Assembly (NCBI GenBank): GCA_949987705.1
Contig: OX465282.1
Span: forward strand, 65,531,922 to 65,595,921
Direction of reading: 5' to 3'
DNA from: Thereva unica
Taxonomy: Eukaryota > Arthropoda > Insecta > Diptera > Therevidae
Length of the DNA stretch: 64,000 nt
This document shows, in pieces, positions 1 to 10,470 of this stretch (positions are counted from its first letter, which is position 1; each line of letters opens with the position of its first letter). Made by a program: the position numbers and the translations under genes. The notes below the pieces were generated by a model that had not been told where the DNA came from, did no database searches, and saw nothing but the letters and a program-made list of their open reading frames with translations.

Positions 1-1677
1 CAGGAACAAGAGCGTGAGCTATCTAAATATTTAATTAGATGTGCAGACATATATTTTGGCCTTACTAAAAAAGATGTTAGGAAATTGGCATACGAATTGA
101 CCATCAAGTACGACTTATCACGTCCTCGGATTTGGGATGAAAACGAAATGGCTGGCGAGGAATGGTTTCGCATGTTTCTGAGAAGAAATCGTGAACTGTC
201 AGTACGTGTAGCACAGGCTACAAGTCTTTCTAGGGCTACTAGCTTTAATAGAAATAACGTAGATACTTTCTACGACAATTTGGCTACTGTCATGGACCGT
301 TATAAATTTGAACCACAAAATATATATAATGCTGATGAGACCGGCATAACTACTGTGCAAAAACCCGACAGAATAATAGCTAGACGTGGTGCTCGTCAAG
401 TAGGTTCAGTGACTTCAGCCGAGAGGGGTACTTTAGTCACAGTAGCCTTTGCGGTCAATGCCATCGGAAATGCTATTCCTCCATTCTTCGTCTTTCCGCG
501 AGTGCGATATCAAGATCACTTTATCAGGGATGGACCAATAGGATCTGCTGGAAGTGCAAATCCTTCTGGCTGGTTGCAGGATGAATCATTTATTGCTTTC
601 CTGGAACATTTCCAGAAACATTCAAATGCTTCTCCTTCACATCAAGTCTTACTTCTGCTTGATAACCACTCTTCACATATTCACATCAACGCACTAGACT
701 TTTGCAAGACGAATGGCATTGTGATGCTATCTTTCCCTCCCCACTGCTCACATAAGCTCCAACCGCTTGATCGATCTGCATTTGGTCCGCTGAAGAAAGC
801 TGTAAATTCGGCCTGTGATGGATGGATGCGAAGCCACCCCGGCAAGACAATGTCAATATATGACATCCCAGGGATTTTAGCTACTGCTATGCCGCTTGCT
901 CTTACACAAACCAACATTCAAGCTGGCTTTCGCGCAACTGGGATTGTTCCATTTAATCGGCATTTGTTTACTGAACTCGATTTTGCACCTGCATTTGTGA
1001 CAGATAGGCCAAATCCTGCAAATACAATGGAAGCAACTGACGACCCTATTCAGAATACTACAACACCTGATGATAAAACGCCAACACCACCACCTTCTAT
1101 TTTAACTCTCGAACCACTAGAAGAGTCGGAGGAGCTTTCTACTGCAGCTCTTTCTTTACAACAACCGACTGTTCAGCAAATTTCACCCAAGCCCTCTACA
1201 AGTTCTCAATCCGTTCCTGTGTTGACAAATCAAATGGAAAATATCGCGACTTCGAGTACACCATTTATGTTTTCGCCGGAAGCGGTGCGACCACTACCAA
1301 AAGCTTCTCCACGGAAATTAAAAAACAGGACGCGAAAAACCAGGAAATCTACAATCTACACAGATACACCTGAAAAAGAAAAGATGAGAAGAGAACATGA
1401 AGCCAGATTAGAACGAGCCAAAGCTAAGCAATGTAAGAAAAGATTGTATGGAGGAAAGACTAAAAGAAATGCTACAAAAAGGAAAAAAACTAACACGCAA
1501 GATGAATCACCAGAAGAAGAGAAGTGGTACTGCCTTGTTTGTATGTCCGCCTATTCAGAAAGCAGACCGAGGGAAAAATGGATACAATGCACAGAATGTA
1601 AAATGTGGGCGCATGAAGAGTGCACAGAAGGTAGTCTTAGTTATATCTGCCACAATTGTGATTCTGAATCTGAATGA
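1..1677 (+). CDS. pogo/Tigger-type DDE transposase with C-terminal PHD finger, 5' partial
   Basis: The frame is open from base 1, so the gene starts left of the window; the first internal candidate start (TTG at 85) is not a convincing initiator. The N-terminal part resembles the CENP-B-like DNA-binding region of pogo-group transposases. Catalytic acidic triad: Asp at 334 (motif NADETG), Asp at 661 (LLDNHSSH) and Asp at 769 (QPLDRSAFG), the DD-D form of the pogo group. A Pro/Ser/Thr-rich linker and a Lys/Arg-rich stretch follow. The end is a C4HC3 PHD finger (Cys/His codons about 1531-1659), a known add-on in insect pogo-like elements, probably for chromatin contact. No stop or frameshift is visible in this part. 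The product would cut and paste its own element in the nucleus. The minisatellite lies just downstream. Confidence 0.88.
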   Translation, partial: QEQERELSKYLIRCADIYFGLTKKDVRKLAYELTIKYDLSRPRIWDENEMAGEEWFRMFLRRNRELSVRVAQATSLSRATSFNRNNVDTFYDNLATVMDRYKFEPQNIYNADETGITTVQKPDRIIARRGARQVGSVTSAERGTLVTVAFAVNAIGNAIPPFFVFPRVRYQDHFIRDGPIGSAGSANPSGWLQDESFIAFLEHFQKHSNASPSHQVLLLLDNHSSHIHINALDFCKTNGIVMLSFPPHCSHKLQPLDRSAFGPLKKAVNSACDGWMRSHPGKTMSIYDIPGILATAMPLALTQTNIQAGFRATGIVPFNRHLFTELDFAPAFVTDRPNPANTMEATDDPIQNTTTPDDKTPTPPPSILTLEPLEESEELSTAALSLQQPTVQQISPKPSTSSQSVPVLTNQMENIATSSTPFMFSPEAVRPLPKASPRKLKNRTRKTRKSTIYTDTPEKEKMRREHEARLERAKAKQCKKRLYGGKTKRNATKRKKTNTQDESPEEEKWYCLVCMSAYSESRPREKWIQCTECKMWAHEECTEGSLSYICHNCDSESE

Positions 1678-1700
1678 TCTTTATGAATGATTTTTATTTA

Positions 1701-1735
1701 GTTTTGACATGAATATGTCTTATCCCTGGAGTCTA
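1701..1735 (+). repeat. left copy of a ~35-bp direct repeat flanking the minisatellite
   Basis: A stretch starting TTTTGACATGAATATGTCTT lies here and again at 2811-2846 with two or three differences. The pair brackets the minisatellite, which suggests the array grew between, or together with, a duplication of the transposon's 3' flank. Confidence 0.75.
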
Positions 1736-1807
1736 TTTGAAAGAATGTGCGGAGACGAAAATCGTTACCATGAGTCATTATTGTTTAGCATACTTTTAGG
1801 ATAAATT

Positions 1808-2810
1808 TTTGTTTTTTGCTGTTTTTGTTGTTTTTGTTGCTTTTGCTGTTTTTGTTGTTTTTGTTGTTTTTGTTGTTTTTGCTGTTTTTGTTGTTTTTGT
1901 TGCTTTTGCTGTTTTTGTTGTTTTTGCTGTTTTTGCTGTTTTTGTTGTTTTTGCTGTTTTTGTTGGTTTTGTGTTATTTGTTGTTTTTGCTGTTTTCGTC
2001 GTTTTTGTTGTTTTTGCTGTTTTTGTTGGTTTGGTTGTTTTTGTTGTTTTTGCTGTTTTTGTTGTTTTTATTGTTTGGTCGTTTTTGTTGATTTTGCTGT
2101 TTTTGTTGTTTTTGTTGTTTTTGCTGTTTTTGTTGGTTTTGTTGTTTTTGTTGTTTTTGTTGTTTTTGCTGTTTTTGTTGGTTTTGTTGTTTTTGTTGTT
2201 TTTGCTGTTTTTGTTGGTTTTGTTGTTTTGTTCTTTTTGCTGTTTTTGTTGTTTTTGTTGTTTTTGCTGTTTTTGTTGGTTTTGTTGTTTTTGCTGTTTT
2301 TGTTGGTTTTGTTGTTTTTGTTGTTTTTGCTGTTTTTGTTGGTTTTGTTGTTTTGTTCTTTTTGTTGTTTTTGTTGTTTTTGCTGTTTTTGTTGTTTTTG
2401 TTGTTTTTGCTGTTTTTGTTGGTTTTGTTGTTTTTGCTGTTTTTGTTGTTTTTGTTGTTTTTGTTGCTTTTGCTGTTTTTGTTGTTTTTGCTGTTTTTGT
2501 TGTTTTATTTGTTTTTGTTGTTTTTGTTGTTTTTGCTGTTTTTGTTGTTTTTGGTGTTTTTGTTGTTTTTGTTGTTTTTGTTGTTTTTGCTGTTTTTGTT
2601 GTTTTTGCTGTTTTTGTTGTTTTTGCTGTTTTGCTGTTTTTGTTGTTTTTGCTGTTTTTGTGGTTTTTGCTGTTTTTGTTGTTTTTGCTGTTTGTTGTTT
2701 TTGTTGTTTTTGCTGTTTTTGTTGTTTTTGTTGTTTTTGCTGCTATTGTTGTTTTTGTTGTTTTTGCTGTTTTTGTTGTTTTTATTGTTTTTGTTGTTTT
2801 TGTTTTCGTT
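1808..2810. repeat. minisatellite of 9-bp unit TTTTTG(T/C)TG, about 110 copies
   Basis: Imperfect tandem array of TTTTTGTTG and TTTTTGCTG with rare variants (TTTGGTTG, TTTATTG). The unit is a multiple of three and contains no stop triplet in any frame, so long ORFs appear in several frames (Phe-Leu-Leu, Phe-Val-Val and Phe-Cys-Cys forward; Thr-Lys-Thr and Gln-Gln-Lys reverse). These are artefacts, not genes. Confidence 0.93.
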
Positions 2811-2846
2811 TTTGACATGAATATGTCTTATCCTTGGGGTCTATTC
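2811..2846 (+). repeat. right copy of the direct repeat flanking the minisatellite
   Basis: Near-copy of 1701-1735 directly after the last repeat units. Confidence 0.75.
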
Positions 2847-2879
2847 ATGTCTACTGTGCCATCGAGAAGCCATGGCACT

Positions 2880-4117
2880 TTTTTTTTTTTCTCTTAACCC
2901 ATTTTATAGCTGAAGTGCTAAAATTATTTTTTTAAATCTGTTGAATTTTATTCTTTTAAACATAAAATATTGAAGTTTTTTTTGTTATTTATTTATCTAT
3001 CTATCTAATGTTATTATACGATGAATAAAACATGTTTATTTATTATATTTTGTATTATTTCCATGTGTTTCAATTGACCCCAGGCACTGTTTCAACTGAC
3101 CCTGGCATTGGGACAGTTGAAACAAATTACATTTTTTTTTAAATTTGATTTTACACATAAAATACAATACAGTCATCTGAACTAATATTGCCCATTAGTA
3201 GACAGATGTATGGTCTTTCTTTTAATATCTTCCCGCCATCGCTCGCTTAACTAATCCCGATGCAATGGACGATAAACGCTAAACTGTTTCAACCGTACCC
3301 AGCCTACCCTACTTGAAAAGCTGAACGTACATACAATGAAACCAATATAAAAAAATTGTTAGCTGCGGAATAATCTTGGCATTGCCACTAATTCCATACT
3401 ATCTTGCTGAAAACATGTCTTTCTTATGCTCTCCAAGATCTATGACACATTACGTAAACTTTGGCTCTATGGTAGTCTTCTATCGTCGTCTAAAACTTGT
3501 CAAATCTCTGATTCTGCTATATTTCCTTTATGGGTCTCTTGTTTACATATTCTTCCGTTCGTCGTTCGTATCTCAAAATTGCATTTAATGATTGTTTAAG
3601 CAAAGATTACCCACAAAGATACGACACTCTCAAAATTTCCCATAAGCTCCCTTGCGAGTGAATATATCAATCGACAAGGTGCAAGCGAGATAAAATTCAA
3701 TTTAAAAACAAAACAAAAATCGAAGAAAGAAAGGGTAAATAAAGAAATGTTATTTCACGAAGTGCGAAAGAGACGCACTGATTTCTCTTCTCCGCAATTT
3801 TTTGTGCCGTCTGGACTTTTATTTTGCTTGTGTGAATTCATGTACCATTTTCGTGTACTTCCTGCTCTGCATGTGTTTGTGTAGTTTGCCGTTGCTCCGC
3901 CCTCTCGCCATTCCGGAGCGCGTATATGAATAGAGAAGTTGATCATAGATTTTTACTTTCCTTTTTCTTCGCACAGAAAGGATTACAGTGTCGTATCTTC
4001 CTGAGTAATTTTTGGTTTAAGGTTTATTTTCCTCTTACGACGATCATATTATGTGTCGATTGTGGGAATTTCCTTACTTGGTTGTGACCTATTTCATTTT
4101 ATAGATATTTTTTTTTT
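2880..4117. other. stretch without a recognisable gene
   Basis: AT-rich. Around 3068-3124 a motif like GTTTCAATTGACC occurs twice and once inverted, possibly the subterminal or terminal part of the pogo-like element. Small ORFs at 3376-3588 and 3755-3946 resemble nothing known to me. Confidence 0.4.
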
Positions 4118-4235
4118 ATGTGAAAGACTAGAGTCTCAGGAAAGGCCCTTTATACTGTCGACAATCTATTTTCTTCAACCTCCCCGACTAGCCTCCTCTC
4201 CTCTTCTTACCTCTCCGACTAGCTTTGTCCTTTGC
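4118..4235 (-). repeat. dispersed SINE-like repeat, partial copy
   Basis: The reverse complement matches the ends of the repeats at 46570-46745 and 52876-53050: the same order of CTAGAGCTGCTG-like, AGATTGTCG, AAAGGG and CTAGTCTTTCACAT followed by an A-run. The three copies differ enough to be old. Confidence 0.65.
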
Positions 4236-4261
4236 AATCCTTGAGATCGAATAAATTTCTC

Positions 4262-4417
4262 ATTCCCACTCACTGTTACCTAATGGGTAGTCGTTCCTTC
4301 TTTGTGCATTCGTTTAGGCTTTGGAATAATCTCCCTAATTTCATTCCTAGAACAAGCACAGTCAAGACTTTTAGAATGCAGGAATCCCTTTTTCTATCTT
4401 CTTCTTCTTCTCTTTAG
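4262..4417 (+). pseudogene. 3' end of a CR1/L2- or jockey-like LINE ORF2
   Basis: Encodes a tail with the motif RSFFVHSFRLWNNLP. This is the usual C-terminal signature of CR1/L2/jockey reverse-transcriptase proteins (a Phe-x-Val ... Leu-Trp-Asn-x-Leu-Pro pattern followed by a Phe-rich helix). A pyrimidine-rich 3' region and an (AAATA)n tail at 4629-4646 follow. No RT core is left upstream. Confidence 0.5.
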
Positions 4418-4628
4418 CACTTTAATTTTCTCTGCCTTTTTACTTCTCTATCTACTTCTTCTCTTTACATGCTCCTTACTCCTACACTTTTCCAGTTATT
4501 TTTTTTCCTTTTCTTCTTCTTAGTTTAGTAAGATTATATTAGTTATATATTAAAATTAATTTTTTCCCTTGATTAAGAATTATTGTACTCTAAAAGATGT
4601 GAGTCTTGTGTACTTCCGTACTTTATAT

Positions 4629-4646
4629 AAAAATAAATAAATAAAT
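4629..4646 (+). repeat. (AAATA)n tail of a LINE
   Basis: AAATAAATAAATAAATA run of the kind that ends non-LTR elements here (compare 8951-8972). Confidence 0.7.
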
Positions 4647-4650
4647 ACTT

Positions 4651-5145
4651 AGTCGGCAGGACCTACCAAGTTCTAATCCCCGGAGCCAAGTCTAAAAACC
4701 TTGAAGCTTCGTCTGGTGTCCCGCAAGGCAGTCACCTTGGTCCTCTTCTATTTATTCTATCAATTGATGACATTGTTGCCTTGTTAAAGAACTCTAAAAT
4801 CCTTATTTACGCTGATGACATTAAACTCTAGCGTCATATAAGAAGTATCAAGGATTGCAAACTTTTTCGCATGCTGATCGTATGCTTATTAACGTTAATA
4901 AAAATATGGGTGTTTTTAGTATGCTTACAAGTGAAGTGGCTCTCAAAAAGAATCTTTTAATGTGACGTGACTCCTTGGTGTGCCCCACTGCTTCTTTCTG
5001 GTTGCACGCTTCTTTGTTAAGTGTTTTGTATTTATTATTTGTTATTTTATGTTTGCATGCCTTAGCTGAGCCACTGGACAATGGTAAATGTTACTCAGAT
5101 GAGAAGTGCGCTTTCGTAATTCTATTATTATTATTAATTGCATGT
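4651..5145 (+). pseudogene. jockey-like LINE fragment: RT core piece plus 3' UTR
   Basis: 4710-4830 encodes SSGVPQGSHLGPLLF and LIYADDIKL, RT motifs B' and C, followed by an in-frame TAG where the related copy (56154-56939, minus) has Tyr. The RT then breaks off. 4975-5105 matches the 3' UTR of the minus-strand LINE near 55860-55985 (shared CTGAGCCACTG and GGTAAATGTT). It ends in an (ATT)n run at 5123-5140. This is an old, internally deleted relative of the LINE at the right edge. Confidence 0.75.
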
Positions 5146-5903
5146 TGCAGTTGTTCCAGAATGAGGCAAAGATCTTTACATGGAAGAACTTAATTTTACA
5201 CCGATGGATAGATAGGCTAAGTAAATCTAAGAGTAGCCCTAAAGTAAAACCTAAAATATACACTAACACTACTAATAATTCACCAACTACTAACTCACTA
5301 ACCAATAATACAAAAAATTTACTTCCAACCACCATCAGAAAAACTAAGAGAACTAACGTTACTAATGATCCACTCCCAACCACTAATTACCCGAATTTCG
5401 CGCGAAGTCACGTTATTGTTGGCGGCCGTTCCTACGCTGACATCTGCGATGCTCAACCTCAACCAACCCCGCCACAGCAAATGTCATCGGATTCTTCGGT
5501 AAGATCCAAGTCGCCTTTCTTGAATCCTCTACAACCCCCGGTGGTAAAAAATACCATTATATCTGCTGACTCCGAAGATAAGAGATATTTGCTTTCACGC
5601 TTGCGAGAAAAGAGGATCTTTGACGATGTTCGCCTATTCCTGGCTTACATGCACAACAAACCAGATTCAACTTGCATTAATGGCAAGACCAGGACTAGTC
5701 TAATTATTTCTATTCAGCAAGAGGGCCTACCTACTGAACGTAATGCCCTCCTAGAACTCTTTACAAATTTCTATGACCAATTCCAAATTTCCCCTCAGCA
5801 AGTTAGCAAGGACCTCTCTGCATATGGGTCCCATGTCAGAGCAAAACATATCTCCCAACTTCAAAGGAGTCGGGACGAATCAAATAGATATTATCGTCCT
5901 TAA
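5106..5903 (+). CDS. LINE ORF1 (gag-like), 5'-truncated
   Basis: 265-codon frame ahead of an endonuclease/RT gene. The first part up to about 5145 is the tail of the preceding LINE, so the true start is unclear. The product is Thr/Asn/Pro-rich at first, then holds GGRSYADI near 5425, like the G-x-SYA motif late in jockey-family Gag proteins, then a helical C-terminal region. No CCHC knuckle is seen. Its likely role is RNA binding in the retrotransposition particle. It ends at TAA 5901-5903, and ORF2 continues in the same frame right after that stop. Confidence 0.6.
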   Translation: MRFRNSIIIINCMLQLFQNEAKIFTWKNLILHRWIDRLSKSKSSPKVKPKIYTNTTNNSPTTNSLTNNTKNLLPTTIRKTKRTNVTNDPLPTTNYPNFARSHVIVGGRSYADICDAQPQPTPPQQMSSDSSVRSKSPFLNPLQPPVVKNTIISADSEDKRYLLSRLREKRIFDDVRLFLAYMHNKPDSTCINGKTRTSLIISIQQEGLPTERNALLELFTNFYDQFQISPQQVSKDLSAYGSHVRAKHISQLQRSRDESNRYYRP

Positions 5904-8835
5904 CTAGCTTCCCCCCGAAATTCTAACCATCTCCCAGCCCGTCATTCAAAACTAACATCTTCCGATAACTTAAGACTCTTCTATCATAACTGCAGTGGGA
6001 TGAGAGGCAAACTGAAGGATCTTTTTATCGACTCCAAATCCTGTGACTTCAATGTACTGGTGTTAACCGAGACTTGGTTGAATGACTCCTTCCTTAACGA
6101 GGAGATCTTGCATGGCAGCTGGTCCATTTATAGATGCGATAGAGATTATATATCTACCGGTCTCTCAAGAGGAGGTGGTGTCCTCATAGCTGTTAGAGAC
6201 CCCTTAAATAGTGAACTTATCGCGACTACATCGTCTCAAACCTTCGAACATATTTTAGTACGGGTAAAGTTCGGAAATAAATACATTGTCATCGGTTCTT
6301 TTTACTTACCTCCAAACTCCGACGAATCTATATATGATAATGTGATTCATATAATAGATGAAATATCCAACGATAGCAAAGATATATTAATCATACATAG
6401 GTGATTTTAATCGGCCTAATATATCTTTCATTCGTGACAAGGAAGATAGTTATTTACTTCCGATTAATGTATCAAACCCCGTCGATATAAAGTTTATCGA
6501 CAATCTTTACAGCAACGACTTGCAACAGGTAATTAGCCAACCAAATTCAAATGGGAAATGGTTGGATTTAATCTTCACTAACCTCTATGAGGATTTGAAC
6601 GTGCTTCCCGCTTCTGAAGAGGAGAATCTATTTAATAACACTACACATCATTCCGCGTGGGTCGTCGAGCTCAGTTCTACAATAACTGATTTTCTCGCCT
6701 CCTATAACAACTCTGTAGTCTTCGATTTTAAGAATGCCGATAATGTTAGTATTAGCACTGAATTATCCCTTATTAACTGGGAGGATCTACTTGATGGTGA
6801 TGATATTGACGAGCTAGTTACTAAATTCTACGATGTTATCTTTAACACCATTGGCAGATTCGTACCCAAAATAAAAAAAAGGGATAAATTGACGGAGCCA
6901 TGGCTTGACAAAAACATTCGGTCCCTTCGTAATAGGAGAAATAAATTGTACCGCGTAGTGAAAAATAACAACAATGTTAGTGCTGAGCAGAAATCTGAAT
7001 ACGCCAGGTTAGCCTCAGAATTTAATTATAGGTCACGGGAGGCCTATACTACCTATGCAAAGACTGTCGGCGAAAATATCATACGTAATCCTAAAAAATT
7101 CTTTGATTTCGTTAACCTAAAGCGAAAAACATCAGGCTACCCGACAACAATGACAAACGGTATCACGCACTCCTCTCTCCCCCAAGAAATTTCAAACATG
7201 TTTGCGGACAGGTTCAGTGAAATCTTCTGCCCCATTTCTTCGACTGCACACACTGTCCCAAGAGAGCATTCCGAAACTGCGGTCCTTATATACAATATAT
7301 CTTTATCGCCCGAAGATATAATGACAGGTCTTATAGATCTGGAGGTCAATAAAGGTCACGGTCCGGACTGTCTACCTGCAAGTTTTTTGCAGAGCCACGC
7401 CCAACTCATTCTACTCCCTCTTCACCTCATTTTTAACAAGTCCCTTTCTGCCGGTAAGTTTCCTTCGGTATGGAAGAAATCCTTCCTCACACCAATCTTT
7501 AAGTCAGGTGATAAACATGCGGTGGACAACTATAGGGGCATTGCTATCCTATCTGTTATCCCTAAACTATTTGAAAAACTTATCTATGACAAGATTGCCC
7601 CTCTAATTGTTCCGAACCTAAACGATCAGCAACATGGTTTTAGAAAAGGTCGTTCCACCACATCCAATCTTATGATAATGATATCCGAACTACTGTGCGG
7701 TATGGAACAAGGCCACCAGTTTGACGCTGTCTACACTGACTTCAGCAAGGCATTCGATCGAGTAGACCACCACATTCTATATATGAAATTATTAAGATTT
7801 GGGATATCCGGCCCCCTTCTGGATTGGATAACATCCTATCTTAACGGGAGAACTCAGGTGGTAAGATTTCAGGGCTTCCTCTCAAAAGAAATAAATGTAA
7901 CCTCAGGTGTACCGCAAGGCAGCCACCTAGGGCCACTTCTATTTAACATATTCATTTCCGATCTATCTGAAATATTAAATGGCATTCCGCACCTCTTTTA
8001 CGCCGATGATTTAAAAATTTATAGTGCTATAAGGTCTCAAACTGATGTATCCTTTTTACAGTCGAAACTTAATGCACTACATGACTGGTGCACCACTAAC
8101 AATCTTCTTCTTAACACCAGTAAGTGCCACGTAATTACCTTTTCCAGGAAAAGAAACAAACAGCTGCAAAATTATTATCTCAATGACAATGTCTTGGATC
8201 GTGTCGATCACATTGTTGATTTAGGCATTGTCCTCGACAGCAAGTTAAACTTTAACTTACACTATGATAATATTATTGCTAGATCCAACAAGCTGTTGGG
8301 CTTTATCAAGAGAAGAGCTAAAGAATTCGACAATGTTTGGGTTACTAAAGCCTTGTTTTGCTCATTGGTCCGTCCTATTCTTGAGTATGCGTGCCAGATC
8401 TGGGATCCTATATTTCAAATTAGTAGTAATCGAATAGAATCTGTCCAAAAGAAGTTCCTTCTTTTCGCGCTTAGGAACCTCTATAATCCTTCGGATTTTC
8501 ACAACCTTCCTCACTATAAGGACAGGCTCAAAATCCTTGATCTCTTGCCTCTATCCCTTAGACGGAAATTGCTTATATCTTGTTTTACCCTGGATGTCCT
8601 GAACAATAACCTCAAGGTGCAGTTCCTGTCGGACACAATCAAATTTAACGATACTCGACAAACTAGACATTCCAAACTGCTTAAAGAGTACCCGCATCGC
8701 ACTGAATATGCTAGAAACGAGCCTGTTAACAGGTGCTGCATTACCTTCAATTCCTACGCGTCCTGTTTCTCTCCCTCAATTAAAAAAAGTTCCTATAAAA
8801 GAAAACTAATTTCCCTATTGTCCTCTTCTAACTAA
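5904..8835 (+). pseudogene. LINE ORF2: AP-type endonuclease and reverse transcriptase (jockey-like), one frameshift
   Basis: Endonuclease from about 5973: HNCSGMRGK start motif, LTETWL near 6066, RGGGV near 6172, and GDFN at 6400. One extra base near 6396 shifts the frame; the rest reads to 8835. RT core: GFRKGRSTT near 7638, DFSKAFDRVDH at 7738 (motif A), SGVPQGSHLGPLL near 7900, and YADD at 7999-8010 (catalytic). The usual C-terminal thumb region follows; there is no RNase H. Without the single indel the gene would be full length, so this copy is only mildly decayed. The protein would nick target DNA and prime reverse transcription there. Confidence 0.9.
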
Positions 8836-8950
8836 CATTATAGACCTAGATCTTAGTTTAATATTTAAATATTAAATACTGCAATGTTCCTTATTAATGT
8901 TAATATGTATTTTTTTATCTGTAACTGTTTTTGTTAAGTGCCTTGTTTGG

Positions 8951-8972
8951 CAAATAAATAAATAAATAAATA
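8951..8972 (+). repeat. (AAAT)n 3' tail of the LINE
   Basis: Follows GTGCCTTGTTTGGC at the element's 3' end and marks its insertion boundary. Confidence 0.8.
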
Positions 8973-9199
8973 ATTCATAATCGTCTCTTTTTGTAATCCT
9001 AATGGGTTTATTGTACAGCTTCCGCTATTTGTGTTTTCAACAGTTAAACCTTCAAAAAGTTAAGCCGTCAAACCTTGTATCATCCATACGCTCGCTAATC
9101 TTTTCAGCGAGGTTAATCTCTGTCTCTGTTATTTCTTACGCCAAAGCGAAGGTTGTGATTAACTCAACTACTGTAACTACTGTACTTCCCAGTTGAGAC

Positions 9200-9346
9200 G
9201 GTGAGAAGTGAGATGTTTGAAATGTGGCGCTAAATATTGTATATTCTAACTATAGCTAGCTATACCTGTACCTGCCTAGCATAATTTTATAACTAATTTA
9301 ATTTTGTATACTTAAATGTAAGTGTGCCTTGTTTGGCAAATAAATA
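9200..9346 (+). repeat. second LINE 3' UTR end
   Basis: Ends in the same GTGCCTTGTTTGGC plus AAATAAATA signature (9322-9346) as the LINE at 8937-8972. Only the 3' end is present, so it is a severely 5'-truncated copy. Confidence 0.6.
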
Positions 9347-9479
9347 CATTAATATTTTGGTCAATCGGACAACTAATCTCAAACCAAGAGTTTAATGCCA
9401 AAGCTCATGAACAGTGTCGCCAAATGCCCATTCTGTGAAAATATACCAAAAATATCAACAAATTTTCGTACGAAGCTCT

Positions 9480-10260
9480 GCAGTTTGGCTAGCCACCATG
9501 ATAGGCCACTCAGTAATAATCGTCCACTGACCCGTCAAAAAACCAGCGAGAAAACAACATTTTGTGATTATTTGGCCAATCATACACGAGGGAGCATGGT
9601 TCCGGAGCAAAAGCTTTTTTGGGAAAGGGAGGCGTACGGAGATGAAATATGTAGAGAGTTTCGGGCTTCGGTGGAGACTTTTGTGCTCCTGCTTTCGACC
9701 TGCGAACACGGAAAGCACGCACTCACACAAATAAGAATAAATCGTTTCCATGGAGTTAAAAATAATAAACTTTCAAACACTCACAAATTAAAAGTGAAAA
9801 AACATGTTTCCGCTTTTTATCCATTATGATATCTAATTCTTATAGAAATGTACTGATTTACTATAAACAGAGTCAAAATATTTGACATCTCACTAATACA
9901 AACAACCATTGCGTAGCAACACAAAAGCTGCTTCCTTTGCTATTGCTCCGTGTATTTTCAAGAAACTTGGAGCAAAGCTTTTGGTTGCAGAACCATGATC
10001 CCTCGTGTATGAATGGCCTTTCAGCGACAAAATGCGCTGCAAATCTTGTTCCTTTAACCCCTTTTAAATGGGAGATACGTATGTTGGCCAGCAACCTTGA
10101 TAGGCCGATTGGTAAAAATCGTACTGTGGTTCGTGATTCACGTGATTCTTTCAGCGACAAAATACCGACAAAATATGGCGCAAACCCCATTCCCTATTAT
10201 GTTGCTCAAATCGAAAGATACATTGGGTGGCCAGCCAGCTTGGTATCAAGTTAGTGTTTT
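9480..10260. repeat. degenerate inverted and direct repeats
   Basis: 9560-9625 and 9966-10040 are imperfect reverse complements sharing TCATACACGAGGGA and the AGCTTTTG context. CCAGC-CCTTGATAGGCC-like segments recur at 9492, 10089 and 10231. Probably a decayed foldback; overlapping ORFs in this interval are mirror artefacts. Confidence 0.5.
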
Positions 10261-10470
10261 CGTCATTATTTAAACAATGAGATGGGCGACCGAATTATTT
10301 TTGACGGAACAAATTAGCGACAAATTATACGCCTAAACTAGGGTTGCCAACCGTACTTTAAAATAGAGTATTGTACTCTATTTCATGTAGGTGTACTTGT
10401 ACTGATAGAGGACGCTAAAATAATATTTTTTAAACAACGTTTACTATACTTATAGCAGTGCATACTCATT

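Noticed and set aside
1796..2897. Long ORFs on both strands of the minisatellite (up to 362 codons)
   Set aside because: The 9-bp unit contains no stop in most frames; the peptides are simple repeats and change frame with the array.
9395..10254. ORFs of 100-144 codons
   Set aside because: They overlap each other on both strands within inverted repeats and show no motif.
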